A stretch of 64,000 nt of DNA from Symsagittifera roscoffensis (taxonomy: Eukaryota > Xenacoelomorpha > Acoela > Convolutidae): the NCBI RefSeq assembly GCF_963678635.1, contig NC_087063.1, forward strand, positions 4,624,580 through 4,688,579, in the 5' to 3' direction. The notes under the pieces were generated by a model. That model was not told the DNA's origin, searched no databases, and saw only the letters and a list, made by a program, of their open reading frames with translations. Shown here piece by piece: positions 12,150 to 23,199 of the stretch; the first letter of the stretch is position 1; each line of letters begins with the position of its first letter. The position numbers were made by a program, and so were the translations under genes.

Positions 12150-12535
12150 CAGGGGCGGATTTAGGGGGAGGGGCGTGTTCCCCCTGCCGACCCAAAGGGT
12201 CCCCCTTTGTACAAATTTGAGATATTCGTTTTTAATGACAGACCCTAAAGTTTTTCTAAAGGCGCCTTTGGCGCCAGTATATATTAATTTTGAGGGGAAA
12301 GAGCGCGCCTAAAACCCGCAATTTTTTTATCAAAATTTTCCATAAAGTTCATAAAAACGCACTTTTGGCATGTTCTTTCTACATCTTGCCTGCGGCACAA
12401 AAATTTTGGCCAAAACAGGTTCTTTTTAGTGCTTTGGCAGAGTTCGTGAAATCAATTTGGTCGGCCTACAAAAAAGATTTGAAAATCCGCCCAAAGCCCC
12501 CCTCGAGAAAACCCTAGATCCCCTCTTATCAGGGG
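12150..12535. mobile_element. hAT-like MITE copy
   Basis: Begins CAGGGGCGGATTTAGGG and ends with the imperfect inverse 'ccctagatcccct'. Internal blocks match the copies at 1-200, 6703-7174 and 11172-11600. The 75-codon ORF at 12290-12517 lies entirely inside it and is not regarded as a gene. Confidence 0.6.
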
Positions 12536-13201
12536 CAAAAATTAGATTAAAAAGATTGCGACAGTTTTTTCCTACAAATGTTCAAATACCGTCAAACTAG
12601 ATTTTGGAGTGTTCTGAATTTTAGCTCTCCACAGATGTCCTGAGAAGAATTTAGCGTCCTTGTTTTTTCAGTTTGAGGATATAAGATGGAGTCAGGAGTT
12701 AGGAAAAGGGCAACCCATCTTCGGCATATATCTTCTGAACAAAAACAATCGCATCCACAATATTAACGTATTAGCCCTATTCTTAGGAGTTACGTTGTGA
12801 TCTCGGGAAAATGAGACCTATCTAGAAAGTTTGTTCGCTATCCTACTGACAGTAGAAAGTTTGTCGACTCATTTTACGAAAAAGCACAATAAATCGGTTT
12901 AGGTAGAGACGGTAAATTGACATGAAATCTAAATTTGCCGCTAGTCAGTAGTTATTAGATTAGATTTTGCTTTAGGTCATTATTTTCTTTCCGCGCAAGT
13001 GTTTCGCTACGGAAAGCCATTGAAAACGCGCAGATTTTTGATTGCGTTTTTATTGGTTTCAACGAGTTTTGATTCAAAATCACAAATACCTAATCTTCAT
13101 ATGTTTTTATTCATTTATTTAACAGAAATAAAATTATCTAATCAGAAATAGTTCATTACAAAATATGGACCTTTTCCGGTCATAAAATTTTTGCTGGAGG
13201 C
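12536..13201. other. Unassigned stretch left of array
   Basis: AT-rich sequence with no feature I can support. The similarity to the array begins at 13202, within a short 'aaatttttg' run that also precedes the internal unit boundaries. Confidence 0.4.
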
Positions 13202-13831
13202 TGAGCATCACTGTCTTGGGTGATTCGATGTGTAAAAGTATTAAGTACAGAATTGCCGGAACAATGATATATAATTAGTTTAAATAAACTAACCTCCTAT
13301 CGAATGGCAAATTAATTAACCTACTCTATTGGAGAGCCAAAAAGAATTCTTTTTTAAAATCAATATGACTGTGATTACTTAAACAAGTAGCCTTCATTAA
13401 GCAATGACTAAGAATTTGAAATTTTAAAAAGTAATTGAATTGATCACAAGTCCCCTTAGTTTGTCCCCTTTACACAAGCATTGCAGAGTAAAACAGTTTG
13501 CGTCTGATATTGTATAGAAAACAAAAATTTGTGTGCGATAATCCAATTTGAAATGATATAACTTGCCACATACGGTTTGCCTGTATGAAACAAAACCCGC
13601 ATAAATTTCTCAAATCTAGTCAACTTGACGGTTTTTTACCCTTTATAACTATACCAAAGAAGGTAACAGATGAATTTTTTTACAAGTCATTAATAGTTTT
13701 ATGATAATAAACAAAAATCTATTGAACAAGGCTCGTTGAAAAATTGTAAAACTATTGCGCCACTTTTTTCGAAAGACGGAACAATAATATATGAGAACAA
13801 TTCATGTTTGGAAGAATCATTTCTAAAGTTT

Positions 13832-14909
13832 TTAATTACTTTCATTTTTATTTCAAGGTATTTTTCAAAAAATGCTTCTAAACAATCAACTAAAAAGTCA
13901 GTGAGCTATCAAGCAAAAAATCATTTCTGAAAAATGTGTTTCAAATATTGGAATTGATATAGTTTATTCTATTTATGCATTGAATCGTCGAGACAACTCT
14001 TTGTAATTACAACTTTTCAGATTTCTCGTCAATTGTATTGGTGTTGGTCTATTTGTGTTTGGTCACTACTTTTTGTTTTGTTGGAGGTTGTTTTGGATGG
14101 TTTTTCCTGGGGATATTGGTGTCTTTTTATTTTTAGGTTTCAAGTCTCAAGGAAGCTTTATATTTATCGTATCTCTAAGCATGATCAACTTTTGTAATTC
14201 TCAAGCAGTTAGAAGCGATTATTTAGATATTAGATCCATTCTAGACGCTCTGGGTCTGGTAGGTTCGATACTGTAGTGATTATGATGTTAACACTTGAGA
14301 ACGCTATTGAAACACAACTTAAAACTCTTTCTCTTAAATTAAAACTCTCTAAAACTCTCTCTAAAACTCTTTAATTACTTTCATTTTTATTTCAAGGTAT
14401 TTTTCAAAAAATGCTTCTAAACAATCAACTAAAAAGTCAGTGAGCTATCAAGCAAAAAATCATTTCTGAAAAATGTGTTTCAATTATTGGAATTGATATA
14501 GTTTATTCTATTTATGCATTGAATCGTCGAGACAACTCTTTGTAATTACAACTTTTCAGATTTCTCGTCAATTGTATTGGTGTTGGTCTATTTGTGTTTG
14601 GTCACTACTTTTTGTTTTGTTGGAGGTTGTTTTGGATGGTTTTTCCTGGGGATATTGGTGTCTTTTTATTTTTAGGTTTCAAGTCTCAAGGAAGCTTTAT
14701 ATTTATCGTATCTCTAAGCATAATCAACTTTTGTAATTCTCAAACAGTTAGAAGCGATTATTTAGATATTAGATCCATTCTAGACGCTCTGGGTCTGGTA
14801 GGTTCGATACTGTAGTGATTATGATGTCAACACCTGAAAATGTAACTTATAACTCACAAATATTGAAACACAACTTAAAAATCTTTCTCTTCAACCTCAT
14901 CTGATGCTT
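13832..14909 (+). repeat. 539-bp tandem duplication inside unit 1
   Basis: The segment starting 'ttaattactttcattttta' at 13832 recurs at 14371 with very few differences. Both copies contain the same 73-codon ORF (14055 and 14594). High identity shows a recent event confined to unit 1. The duplicated ORF shows no recognisable protein signature. Confidence 0.85.
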
Positions 14910-15815
14910 CGATAAATATACACAATCATCATTTGCTCAAAGACACTTAAACAGCTCTCAATTTAAAAGAAAGGGGTTTTTGACAAAAACATGATAATCA
15001 ATTCATTTTAGATTGAAACGTTTACGATAATTGATTAAAACTCTCAGCTTTTTAGAGATTTCTTTGAGAAGCTCGTTTTTGTTCGCAACCCATTCCAATA
15101 AATTGCGAACACTGAATTAAGAAGGTTTCCTACGCGCAAAAAAAGTTCTTAACAGTTAGTAAGGTTCTCAAAAACTTTGAAAATCTTTGTGGTCAAAGAA
15201 AGGTTCTCAAGATTTTAAAAACGACGTCGTTGCGTCCCAATTTAATGATTCTTAAGTTTTGCCAGATTTCACGAGCAGTTTTAAATACTTAGGCCCCTTG
15301 TGCCTGATTAATGAAGCCGTTATTGTTCCGACTTTCAAAGACAACGGAATATTTATGCTCGGTGTTGTTTTGTTTTAATTCAGTCAATTTTTACCGATCG
15401 AAATAGTAATTTTCAACAAAAATTTTTTTAAACACCAAAAAAATTGACTCTCTGTGTTCAAATGTAAACAGATAATTCACCTCCGATTAATTTTTTAAAA
15501 GTTCTGGGGGTTTGAAAATTGCCAAAATTGCCATGTTTGGGAATAAATTATGCGCGTTTGAAAGAAGTACATCATAATGCTGAGAGCATAACGCACGGCA
15601 AGTTATCCTGCACAACAAAATCGTTCCCAATTGAATTGAGGCTAGCTAATTAGTGGTCGTATTATTTTCGTGCAACTCAAAATTTTACACTTTGATCTTG
15701 TCCAAAATCTACAGGTTTTCAATAATTTTTTTTCCCACAAACTAATTGATATGAATCAAGGGACGGTCGGAACATTCAGGGCTTTGCCCTGATATACGAG
15801 CAGTCTTGTTTACCT

Positions 15816-17176
15816 TTAGTATGGTCTGTAGGTTCCGCCTCTGTTTGGATGCTCGTTGAAGCTCACTCGGGGCTCTCTGCTAGCCTCTCTTGAGTGAGCT
15901 CCTCTATATCTAGATTCGCTCCTGTTTCCCAGGAGGTCATCCAATGTGTCAATTATGGCCTGAGTGCGTCTTTCCCTCATCGCGTCTATCCTGGTATCGA
16001 GAGTCCCAAGAGTCTGCTCTTGCTGACTCCGAAGCTGCCCCAGGTCAGCCCTCAATCGTTTCTTCCTTTCTTCAGCTTCCTGCGTCATTCGCGACAAGTT
16101 TCTTGTCAAGTGCTCATCTGTCCTAGCTTTTCAGCGTTTTTCGTTTTTACTAATTGCCTGTCTATTGCGATTTAATTCCTTCGCAGACGTTCTCTCTCAA
16201 CTTGAACTGCTCTTTCTAGTTCACTCATTCTTATTGACATCTGTTCATTTTGCATCAATGGAGTCACTGGTATTGCTGTCACCTTTTTCGTGCCAGGCAG
16301 TTTAGTACTGGTTGAACCTCTCGAAAGTCCTTCATAATCCTGGTCAAGGCCTCTTCCATTGATGCTCCGTTGTCCATCAATGGAGTCACTAGTGTTGATT
16401 TCATCTTTTTTATGCCAGGCAGTTTAGTACTGGTTGAAACTCGCGCTGTTCCTCTCTGTTTCGAAAGTCCTTCATAATACACCTCTAGTTCCCCTATTGT
16501 GGTCTTGGCCCGGTGAACCTAGTCGTTCCTGATTGCATGGCCGAACTGTTCATTTTCATGAATTCTTTTGGCTGTTGTATTCCATCAATGGTCTTGTTTA
16601 TGGTTTTCACCGAACCAAATTGATCCGAATAGCCACTTTCCTTGTGTGTGCGCGTGCTCCGTTTTCGTGAGTCGAACTGTTCAAGCTCACTTGAGACTCA
16701 GAGTCATCAATTTATCTATTTTTTTCATCCTCTTCCTGGGTGTCGACTTCATCGCCAGTTCCGTTTCCATGGTAAACGGAAAGAAACTTCCCAAAGTCTT
16801 CTTTACTCGTTCCGAAAACGAAGAAGACGTTGCCGCTTTCTCGATCAACTCAAGCATCATGGTATTGTCTGCTTATGAGTCTCCTACTGTCAGGTTTTCA
16901 ATCGAAATGTTGGACAGTTCCGAAATTTCCTCTAGATCAAGAGTCCAGGTCGAAATAGCGAAATCGTGGCTTTGTTCTATGGGAGTAGATTCACTCGTTA
17001 ACCTTCTTTTCCTTCTGTTCTACGTATCGCTCGATTCTCCTCCAGAGTGGTACTCGGATGGGTCTCTACTTCCAACATTGCCCTTTTGTCTTCGGAGGCC
17101 TTTTGACTCCTTGTTTTAACCATTCCGCCTAAAACATTATTCCTTTTCTTGTTACGAGTCTTCTTGGTCCTTTTCA
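15816..17176 (-). pseudogene. gag-like N-terminal relic, unit 1
   Basis: Minus-strand fragments in several frames make up a gag-like N-terminal region. An N-terminal block corresponds to the unit 2 block with 'VETRSQ'. A middle block follows (16279-16482, containing 'LPGIKKMKSTLVTPL'). The C-terminal block (15816-16109) is a heptad-like Glu/Arg/Gln-rich coiled coil ending in 'VSFNEHPNRGG' and a stop. Frameshifts separate the blocks. The layout (TRS motif, coiled coil, V-F-E-P-type motif) parallels the gag N-terminus of the giant element at 43.8-44.7 kb, but no capsid or zinc knuckle follows. The frame stops close to the hairpin. Confidence 0.6.
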
Positions 17177-18059
17177 CAAAATGATGATAATTGATTTCCT
17201 TTGTTTCTTCGGTAAAAAGTTCCTAGAGCTATCACTTCGCTTAGGTATCCTCGACTTGTCCAGATTCATCTTAATCTGTTGCTTTTCACTAATCACTTAA
17301 CTGATTCACTTGCTACCGTATTTGTTGTCTGAGAACTGATCATACTAACTCAACAAAATAATGTCCAAAGTTTTAACTAACATAAGACCACGAATCTTAT
17401 TAAATTATCACAGTACAGCGTATATACAAAATACGCATAGCAATTGGATAATGGCTATTGGATAAAAAGCTAGCACAGTTTGATGATATCAATACATTTA
17501 TTAGATAGTACAGTCGCTACCCTGATGAGAAAAATTATTAGGAATTAAAAAATAAATTCTACTCAACTTGAATACTGAAGAATTTGAAAAATGTATAGTT
17601 TTGCGATTCGTCTGTAGCAATTTAATAGTCGAACTGGTTTCTAATGAAAGGACTATCCTCGTTTAGTGCCGCACAGACAAAACAGAGAAGACAAGAAGGC
17701 AGTCGTTCTCTCAAGTGGGCTTCCATTGCACCCACCGAGTTCTGTCTTACCTATCTGCCATCGGATTGCCCGAACAAGACCTACTAAAACTATCAAGGCA
17801 ACCACTCTTCCAAAAAAAACAGTTTTGTGTTGTAATCCAAATAAATCAGTGTCGAATTTTGTTTTAGGTTAGACCTAGTGTCTCGAATCTCCGGGCTAAG
17901 ACCTGTTTTGATTTTACTATGGTCTTTCCAATTTTTATTTATAGGCAAGTTTCCAGTGCAGTCACTGGTTTCCTGTCTTTTTTGGTCCGTCTATTTGTCC
18001 TAATATCTTAACCCTATTCACTAAATGTATTGTCTCAGTTTATGTTCGTAAAAATTTTT

Positions 18060-18320
18060 TTTGACCCCTCCGGGTTGGCGTTCGGGGACCCTTTCCGAAT
18101 TGGCAAAACAGGACCCCTCCGAATTGGGACCCCTTCGAAATGGTACCCCTCCGTATTTTCAAAAAACAGGACCCCTCCGAAATGACCCCCCCCCCCCCCC
18201 CCCCCCGGATAGGCAAAATATGTCCCTTTAGAGTTTGGACGCCTGCGCATAGGCAAAATATGACCCTTCCGATGTGTCAAAAAGGTAAACGGAGACCCTT
18301 CTGGATACGGTCTCAGAGCC
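18060..18320. repeat. C-rich degenerate minisatellite
   Basis: Repeats of roughly 25-30 bp built on 'GACCCCTCCGAATTGGCAAAACAGG', with a poly-C run in the middle. Equivalent blocks lie at about 23040-23200 (cut short), 26540-26800, 31005-31260 and 35620-35880. Similar single motifs (CCCCTCCG with GAATT or GTATT) appear at 36590 and 37937 outside the array. The ORFs through it on both strands are repeat translations, not genes. Confidence 0.75.
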
Positions 18321-18836
18321 TATTATGCAAAATTAACTAAAAAGGAAGGGTTCGTTCTGGCTTCAGACACATCCGGATTGAAGCTAAGCTTCTTGCTAAA
18401 CAACTTCCTTTAACTGTGAGGGGTCTTTTAACAAGCCTAATTCCGACTTGATTGTCTTTTTCTAAGTTACCTAACCCTTCGCAAAAAGCGAACACAACGT
18501 AAAAACGTCTTTTTCAACCGTCGCTGCCTCTTGGTAGGGATATAAGTGCTTTCCCAAAAAAGTTACAAACCGCGAAGGGTCTACTTTCAAAAACTGGTAG
18601 TTTTGGTATACGCAATCTTAAAAATATTCTATGCTTAGTTTCTTCAAAAAACAATTAGCTTACGTTTAAACTTACTTAAATCCTGTTCTAACGGTACTGA
18701 CATGAACTCGATCTGTCCAGTTGTTCTAGGATTTTAAAAAATTGTCTCTTATTCAAACTCAAAAAAACTTCGAACTTACAGGTTCTGCCAATTTTTTTTC
18801 ACAATTATTCTCTTATTGAACTAAAAATTTTTGATC

Positions 18837-21800
18837 TGAGCATCACTGTCGAGGGTGATTCGATGTGTAAAAGTATTAAGTAAAGATATGCCGGAACAAT
18901 GATATATGATTAGTTTAAATAAACTAACCTCCTATCGAATGGCAAATTAATTAACCTACTCTATTGGAATTATTTTTTATCAATATGACTGTGATTACTT
19001 CAACAAGTAGCCTTCATTAAGCAATGACTCAGAGTTTGAAATTTTAAAAAGCAATTGAATTGATCACAAGTCCCCTTAGTTTGTCCCCTTTACACAAGCA
19101 TTGTAGAGTAAAAGAGTTTGCGTCTGATATTGTATAGAAAACAAAAATTTGTGTGCGATAATCCAATTTGAAATGATATAACTTGCCACATACGTTTTGC
19201 CTGTATGAAACAAAACCCGCACACATTTCTCAAATTTGGTCAACTTGATGATTTTTTACCATTTATAGCTATACCAAAAAAGGTAAAAGATGAATTTTTT
19301 TTACAATTCATTAATAGTTTTATGATAAAAAACAAAAATCTATCGAACAAGGCTCGTTGAAAAATTGTAAAGGCCACTGCGAGCAAAACTATTGAGCCAC
19401 TTTTTTCGAAAGACGGAAGAATAACATATGAGAACAATTCATGTTTGGAAGAATCATTTCTAAAATTTTTAATTACTTCATTTTTATTTCAAGGTACTTT
19501 TCAAAAAAAGCTTCTAAGCAATCAACTGAAAAGTCAGTGAGCTATCATGCAAAAAATCTTTTCTGAAAAAGTGTTTCAAATATTGGAATTGATATAGTTT
19601 ATTCTATTTTTGCATTGAATCGTCGAGACAACTCTTTGTAATTACAACTTTTCAGATTTCTCGTCAATTGTATTGGTGTTGGTCTATTTGTGTTTGGTCA
19701 CTAGTTTTTCTTTTGTTGGAGGTTGTTTTGGATGGTTTTTTCTGGGGATATTGGTGTCTTCTTATTTTTAGGTTTCAAGTCTCAAGGAAGCATAATCAAC
19801 TTTTGTAATTCTCAAACAGTTAGAAGCTATTATTTAGATATTAGATACTTTCTAGACGCTCTGGGTCTGGTAGGTTCGATACTGTAGTGATTATGATGTC
19901 AACACCTGAAAATGTAACTTATAACTCACAAATATTGAAACACAACTTAAAAATCTTTCTCTTCAACCTCATCTGATGCTTCGATAAATATGCACTATTG
20001 TCATTTGCTCAAAGAGACTCAAACAACTCTCAATTTAAAAGAAAGAGGTTTTTGACAAAAAAATGATAATCAATTCATTTTGAATTGAAACGCTTACGAT
20101 AATTGATTAAAACTCTCAGCCTTTTAGAGATTTCTTTGAGAAGCTCGTTTTTGTTCGCAACCCATTCCAATAAATTACGAACACTGAATTAAGAAGGTTT
20201 CCCACGCGCAAAAAAAGTTCTTAACAGTTAGTAAGGTTCTCAAAAACTTTGAAAATCTTTGTGGTCAAAGAAAGGTTCCCAAGTTTTTAAAAATGACGTC
20301 TTTGCGTCCCAATTTACTGATTCTTAAGTTTTGCCAGATTTCACGAGCAGTTTTAGCAGAACTTAAGCCCCTTGTGCCTGATTAATGAAGCCGTTATTGT
20401 TCCGACTTTCAAAGAAAACGGAATATTTCCGCTCGGTGTTTTCTTTTTAATTCAGTCAATTTTTACCGATCGAAATAGTAATTTTCAACAAAAATTTTTT
20501 TAAACACCAAAAATATTGACTCTCTGTGTTCAAATGTAAACAGATAATTCACCTCCGATTAATTTTTTAAAAGTTCTGGGGGTTTGAAAATTGCCAAATT
20601 TGCCATGTTTGGACTATATTATGCGCGTTTGGAAGAGTCAAATAATAATGCTGAGAGCATAACGCACGGCAAACTATCCTGCACAACAAAATCGTTCCCA
20701 ATTGAATTGAGGCTAGCTAATTAGTGGTCGTATTATTTTCATACAACTCATAAATTTACACTTTGATATTGTCCAAAATCTACAGGTTTTCAATAATTTC
20801 TTTTCTGACAAACTAATTGATATGAATTAAGGGGGAACCTTCAGGGCTTTGCCCTGATATACGAGCAGTCTTGTTTACCTTTAGTATGGTCCGTGGGTTC
20901 CTCCTCTGTTTGGATGCTCGTTGAAGCTCACTCGGAGCTCTCTACTAGCCTCTCTCGAGTGAGCTCCTCTATATCTAGATTCGCTCCTGTTTCCCAGGAG
21001 GTCATCCAATGTGTCCATTATGGCCTGAGTGCGTTTTTCCCTCATCGCGTCTATCCTGGTATCGAGAGGCCCAAGAGTCTGCTCTTGTTGACTCCGAAGC
21101 TGCTCCAGGTCAGCCCTGAATCGTTCCTTTCGTTCTTCAGCTTCCTGTGTCATTCGCGACAAATTTCTGGTCAACTGCTCATCTGTCCTATCTTTTCAGC
21201 GTTTTTCGGTTTTACTAATTGCCTGTCTATTGGGATTTAACTCCTCTCGCAGACTTTCTCTCTCAACGTGAACTACTTTTTCTAGTTCAGTCATTCTTAT
21301 TGACATCTGATCATTTTGCTCACAGGTTATCTTCAATCCTGGTCAAGGCCTCTTCCATTGATGCTCCGTTGTCCATCAATGGAGTCACTAGTGTTGATTT
21401 CACCTTTTTTATGCCAGGCAGTTTAGTACTGGTTGAAACTCGCGCTGTTCCTCTCTGTCTCGAAAGTCCTTCATAATACGCCTCTAGTTCCCCTATTGTT
21501 GTCTTGGCTCGGTGAACCTAGTCGTTCCTGATTGCATGGCCGAATTGGTCTATTTCATGAACTCTCTTGGCTGTTGTATTCCATCAATGGTATTTTTTAT
21601 TCACCGAACCAAATTGATTTGAATAGCCATTTTCCTTGTGTGTGTTGGTGCTCCGTTTTCGTGAGTCGAACTGTTCAAGCTCACTTGAGACTCAGAGTCA
21701 TCGATTTATCTGTTTTTTTTCTTCTTTGTCCTGGGTGTCGACTTCATGGAAAACGGAAAGAAACTTCTCAAAGTCTTTTTTTCTCGTTCCGAAAACGAAG

Positions 21801-23199
21801 AAGACGTTGCCGCTTTCTCGATCAACTCATGCATCATGGTACTGTCTGCAGGGGAGCCTCCTTCTGTCTGGTTTTCAATCGAAAGGTTGGACAGTTCCAA
21901 AATTTCCTTTTTATTAAGAGTCCAGGTCGAAATCGAAATCGTGGCTTTGTATTATGGGAATAGATTCACTTGTTAACCTTCTTTCCTTCCGTTCCACGTA
22001 TCGCTCGATTCTCATCCAGAGTGAGGCTCCGATGAATCGTTACTTCCAACATTGCCCTTGCGTCTTCGGAGGCCTTTTGACTCCTTGTTTCAACCATTCC
22101 GCCTAAAACTTTGTTCCCTTTCTTGTTACGAGTCTTCTTGGTCCTTTCCACAAAAGGATCATAATTGATTTTTTTTTGTTTCTTCGGTAAAAGTTTCCTA
22201 GAGCTATCACTTAGCTTAGGTATCCTCGTTTTGTCCAGATTCGTCTTAATCTATTGCTTTTCACTAATCACTTAACTGATTCACTTGTTTTCGTATTTGT
22301 TGTCTGAGAACTGATAATACTAACACAAAAAAATAATGTCCAAAAGTTTTAACTAACCTGTGACCACGAATCTTATTAAATTATCACAGTACATCGTATA
22401 TACAAATTATGTTCAGCAATTGGATAATGGCTATTGGATAAAAACCTAGCACAGTGTGATGATATCAATATATTTAAAAGATGGTAAAGTCGCTACCCTG
22501 TCGAGAACAATTTTTAAGAATTAAAAAATAAATTCTACTCAATTTGAATACAGAAGAATTTGAAAAATGTATGAGTATTGCGATTGGTCTGTAGCAATTT
22601 AATAGTCATGCTGGTTTCTAAAGAAAGTACTTTCCTTGTTTAGTGCCGCACAGACAAAACAGACAAGACAAGAAGGCAGTCTTTTTCTCAAGTGGGCTTC
22701 CATTGCACCCACCGAGTTCTGTCTTACCTATCTGCCTTCGGATTGCCGGAACAAGACCTACTAAAACTATCAAGGCAACCACTATTCCAAAGAAGCAGTT
22801 TTGGATTGTAATCCAAATAAATCAGTGTCGAATTCTGTTTTCGGTTAGACCTAGAGTCACAAATGTCCGGGCTAAGACCTGTTTTGATTTTACTATGGTT
22901 TTTCCAACTTTTATTTAAAGGCAAGTTTCCAGTGCAGTCAATAGTTTTCTGACTTTTTTTGGTCCATCTATTTGTCCTAATATCTTAACCCTATTCACTA
23001 AATGTATTGTCTTAGTTTATGTTCGTAAAAAAAGTTTTTTGACCCTTCCGGATTGGCGTCCGGGGACCCTTTCCGATTGGCAAAGCAGGACCCCTCCGAA
23101 TTGGGACCCCTTCAAAATTGTATCCCTCTGTATTGGCAAAAAACAGGACCCCTCCGAATTGGGATCTCTCCGAATTGGCAAAAAACAGTACCCCTCCGA
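18837..23199 (-). repeat. Array unit 2, right-truncated
   Basis: Runs from the TGAGC boundary through the hairpin (20842-20856) and gag-like relic to the minisatellite. There it breaks at about 23199, inside 'ccctccgaaa', and passes directly into the middle of unit 3. About 1.5 kb, including a unit boundary, is missing at this junction. Confidence 0.8.
20881..22151 (-). pseudogene. gag-like N-terminal relic, unit 2
   Basis: The most complete of the five relics. On the minus strand, 22151-21966 encodes a basic start and the 'MVETRSQ' motif. 21900-21706 carries a Ser/Glu-rich block. 21174-20881 carries the 97-codon coiled coil ending 'VSFNEHPNRGG'. The three pieces lie in different frames. The 'TRS' motif and the coiled coil compare with 'MVSTRSG' and the coil in the gag of the giant element, so both may share an ancestral gag. 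No downstream capsid, protease or polymerase sequence occurs in the unit. Confidence 0.6.

Larger units (their letters stand above)
13202..18836 (-). repeat. Array unit 1
   Basis: The longest unit (5635 bp), enlarged by an internal 539-bp tandem duplication at 13832-14909. It keeps the full gag-like relic, including the C-terminal coiled-coil block. Its hairpin is at 15776-15790 and is perfectly paired. Its poly-C tract near 18186 is the longest in the array, at about 22 C. Confidence 0.8.

Noticed and set aside
14055-14815. Two nearly identical 73-codon hydrophobic ORFs
   Set aside because: They exist twice only because of the 539-bp duplication; the same frame is broken in the other units, so there is no sign of coding constraint.
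15768-15812. Hairpin as a Helitron 3' end
   Set aside because: A hairpin near an end fits, but no CTRR terminus or TC 5' end could be shown; CTTG follows instead.
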